Shown: piece after piece, positions 4,270-5,851 of the stretch | How positions within the stretch are numbered: position 1 is the stretch's first letter | Layout: every line of letters begins with the position of its first letter | Assembly (NCBI GenBank): GCA_021780095.1 | Contig: JAJXZK010000333.1 | Location: 1-5,851 of the forward strand | Reading direction: 5' to 3' | Length of the DNA stretch: 5,851 nucleotides | Source of the DNA: Acidobacteriota bacterium | GTDB taxonomy: Bacteria > Acidobacteriota > Terriglobia > Terriglobales > Acidobacteriaceae | Program-made: the position numbers and the translations under genes | The notes under the pieces: generated by a model | Told to the model about the DNA's origin: nothing | Database searches by the model: none | What the model saw: only the letters and a program-made list of their open reading frames with translations

Positions 4270-5851
4270 ATGGTTTCGAACCGCGGCGAACATACATTGG
4301 TCGAGCGGCAGATCGCGCTGGCGCGGGCCGTGCTGGCTGGAGCGTCATTGGTGGCGCTGGCCGTTGCCGGTCCCGCCGGCAATCGAGCCGGACACGTTGC
4401 CCTCGCGTTGCTGCTCTTCTACCTCGTGGCAGCGGTCCTGGCTGTCTTCAGCGAGCGATTGCAAGGCTTCCAGCGGATACGAATCCCGGCGCCTGTGGAT
4501 ATCGTGCTGGCGGGGCTGTTTCTGGTGTTTGCGCCGTCGCTTCCGGCCTTTTGGTTCCTGGCCTTGTTTGGCGTCTTTTCCGTGGCGGCTCGAGGCGCCT
4601 TGCCCGAGGCGTGGGCGCTGGCCGGCGTCGTGGCCGCCGGAATTGTTGCGCGCGTGGGGTTTAGGGGGCCGATACGGTTTCCGCCTCTTGGAGAATGCGT
4701 GGGCTTGGGATTGGGAATGGCTGTGTCCGGAACGGGCATTGGCGCTCTGGCGGTGGGGTTGCGCGGGCAAATTACGCAGCAGCGCCTTCGGGAACGGATT
4801 GCCGGGCTCCTCCAGTTCGATCACGGTCTTTCCGAATCGATCCGCCAGGCGCTGGGAGAGCTGGCCCTGGCGTTTGATTGCGAGCAGGCCTGTCTGGCGA
4901 TGCGCGATGACGATCTCGAACGCCTCTTTGTCTGGAAAGTCCGCCTCGGAGATCGCGACATGGCCGGCCCGGAGACGCTGCCCCTGGCGCGTGCCGAGAC
5001 CTTCCTGATTGATTGCCTGGAAGTTACCCTAGCCTGGGAACAGCACGGTGGGCGTCCCAGCAGCTTTGGCTGGGACCGCCGCACGGGGCAGCGGTTCCAC
5101 TCGGCTCCGTCGCTGCCCGAAGTGGTCCGGAAGGAATGGGAAGCGCGCTCGCTTCTAGCCGCCACGATCGAATGGAATGGGAGGCCGGCGGGGCGCGTGC
5201 TGCTGGTCAACGCGCGAGGAAGACAGGGAAAGTTTTCGACCGGGCAGTTGCGGCGGCTCGAGCAGATTGTGCGCGAAATCGGGCGTCCGCTTGAGAATAT
5301 CTTCCGCTTGCGCCACCTGCGAGCGCAAACCGTGGAAGCAGAGCGCAGCCGCATCTCGCGCGACCTGCATGACGGAATTCTGCAGACGCTGCTGAGTCTC
5401 AACATCCAGCTTGGAGTGCTGCGGCGGAAGATTCCGCAAGCTCCCGAGAACGCCGGAGAGGAGCTGGGCGCACTGCAGAAAATTGTGCAGCAGGAGAGCG
5501 AGGAACTGCGGCGCATGGTCACGGATCTTCGACCTTTGCGCGTGGAGAGCGCCGATCTGCGGGAGATGATGCTGGCCATCGGCGAACGCTTCCGCTGCGA
5601 GGGGGGGCTGGCGCTGGACCTATTCATCGAGGACCGCGATTTGCGTCTGCCAGACCGGGTGTGCCGCGAGCTGGTGCAGATATACCGGGAGTCACTGCAC
5701 AACATAAAAAAGCATGCGCAGGCCAGCCACGTCGTGGTAAAACTAGCTCAAGACGATTCGAGAGCAATTCTCGTCGTTGATGACAACGGCAGGGGATTCA
5801 GTTTTTCTGGTCGCTACACGAGCGAGGATCTGGACAAGCTGCGCCTGGGGC
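4270..5851 (+). CDS. NarL-type membrane sensor histidine kinase, 3'-partial
   Basis: A two-component sensor kinase expected to autophosphorylate on His and pass phosphate to a NarL/FixJ-type response regulator. The frame runs from ATG 4270 (AGGAAGG nine bases upstream) off the window end, 527 codons seen. A short cytoplasmic N-terminus precedes an integral membrane domain of about five or six hydrophobic segments (roughly residues 17-36, 41-61, 76-108, 113-131, 141-164). A GAF-like domain follows (about 178-340). The HisKA_3 dimerisation/phosphoacceptor helix has ERSRISRDLHDGILQ with His367 as phosphosite. The start of the HATPase domain shows the N box (ESLHNIKKHA, Asn478) and first G box (DDNGRGF, 505-510). 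Later ATP-lid motifs lie beyond the edge. No periplasmic sensor loop of size is evident, so the signal is probably sensed in the membrane or by the GAF part. It diverges from the MerR/TPR gene; a response regulator gene is likely downstream. Confidence 0.93.
   Translation, partial: MVSNRGEHTLVERQIALARAVLAGASLVALAVAGPAGNRAGHVALALLLFYLVAAVLAVFSERLQGFQRIRIPAPVDIVLAGLFLVFAPSLPAFWFLALFGVFSVAARGALPEAWALAGVVAAGIVARVGFRGPIRFPPLGECVGLGLGMAVSGTGIGALAVGLRGQITQQRLRERIAGLLQFDHGLSESIRQALGELALAFDCEQACLAMRDDDLERLFVWKVRLGDRDMAGPETLPLARAETFLIDCLEVTLAWEQHGGRPSSFGWDRRTGQRFHSAPSLPEVVRKEWEARSLLAATIEWNGRPAGRVLLVNARGRQGKFSTGQLRRLEQIVREIGRPLENIFRLRHLRAQTVEAERSRISRDLHDGILQTLLSLNIQLGVLRRKIPQAPENAGEELGALQKIVQQESEELRRMVTDLRPLRVESADLREMMLAIGERFRCEGGLALDLFIEDRDLRLPDRVCRELVQIYRESLHNIKKHAQASHVVVKLAQDDSRAILVVDDNGRGFSFSGRYTSEDLDKLRLG

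Noticed and set aside
4345..4824. 159-codon minus-strand frame opposite the kinase membrane domain
   Set aside because: Composition (His, Gln, Arg, Lys-rich) mirrors hydrophobic codons read in reverse; a shadow frame.
4821..5705. 294-codon frame on the minus strand inside the sensor kinase
   Set aside because: Ser/Arg-rich low-complexity translation, directly antisense to the intact H-box and N-box coding region.

Overview
The window joins two different kinds of DNA at a tRNA-His gene. Left of it (about 1-3002) is the integrase end of what looks like an integrated mobile element. Right of it (about 3080-5851) is GC-rich, ordinary-looking chromosome. A MerR/TPR fusion regulator, a NarL-type sensor kinase with a multi-pass membrane domain, and an integrase with a basic N-terminal arm resemble what I recall from Acidobacteriota. 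That assignment rests on memory, not on a search.

Left region. Four small plus-strand genes lie close together: the 3' part of an unrecognised gene (3-593), a 152-aa unrecognised protein with an N-terminal CxxC (586-1044), a very basic 41-aa peptide (1041-1166) and a short coiled-coil protein (about 1252-1416). The first three overlap by 8 and 4 bases, as in a translationally coupled operon. A non-coding stretch of about 315 bases (1417-1731) follows. It carries two adjacent dyads, an extended -10 promoter candidate, a terminator-like hairpin and a segment complementary to the ribosome binding site of the next gene. That next gene is an apparently intact tyrosine recombinase (1732-2952).

Junction. 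The integrase points at tRNA-His(GTG), which lies on the minus strand at 3003-3079 with its 3' end, including an encoded CCA, facing the integrase 50 bases away. This is the usual layout of an element inserted into the 3' end of a tRNA gene, so the element should extend left beyond the window. An 11-base direct repeat straddles the integrase stop codon.

Right region. A MerR-type DNA-binding domain fused to TPR repeats is encoded on the minus strand (3211 to about 4107). It diverges from a membrane histidine kinase gene (4270 to beyond the window end). The kinase probably works with a NarL/FixJ-type response regulator encoded further right. The shared region 4108-4269 holds the likely promoter of the MerR gene and a perfect palindrome over the kinase ribosome binding site. 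I see no CRISPR array, toxin-antitoxin pair or known defence system. The most interesting items are the tRNA-His integration site, the integrase leader, and the small-gene operon of unknown function.
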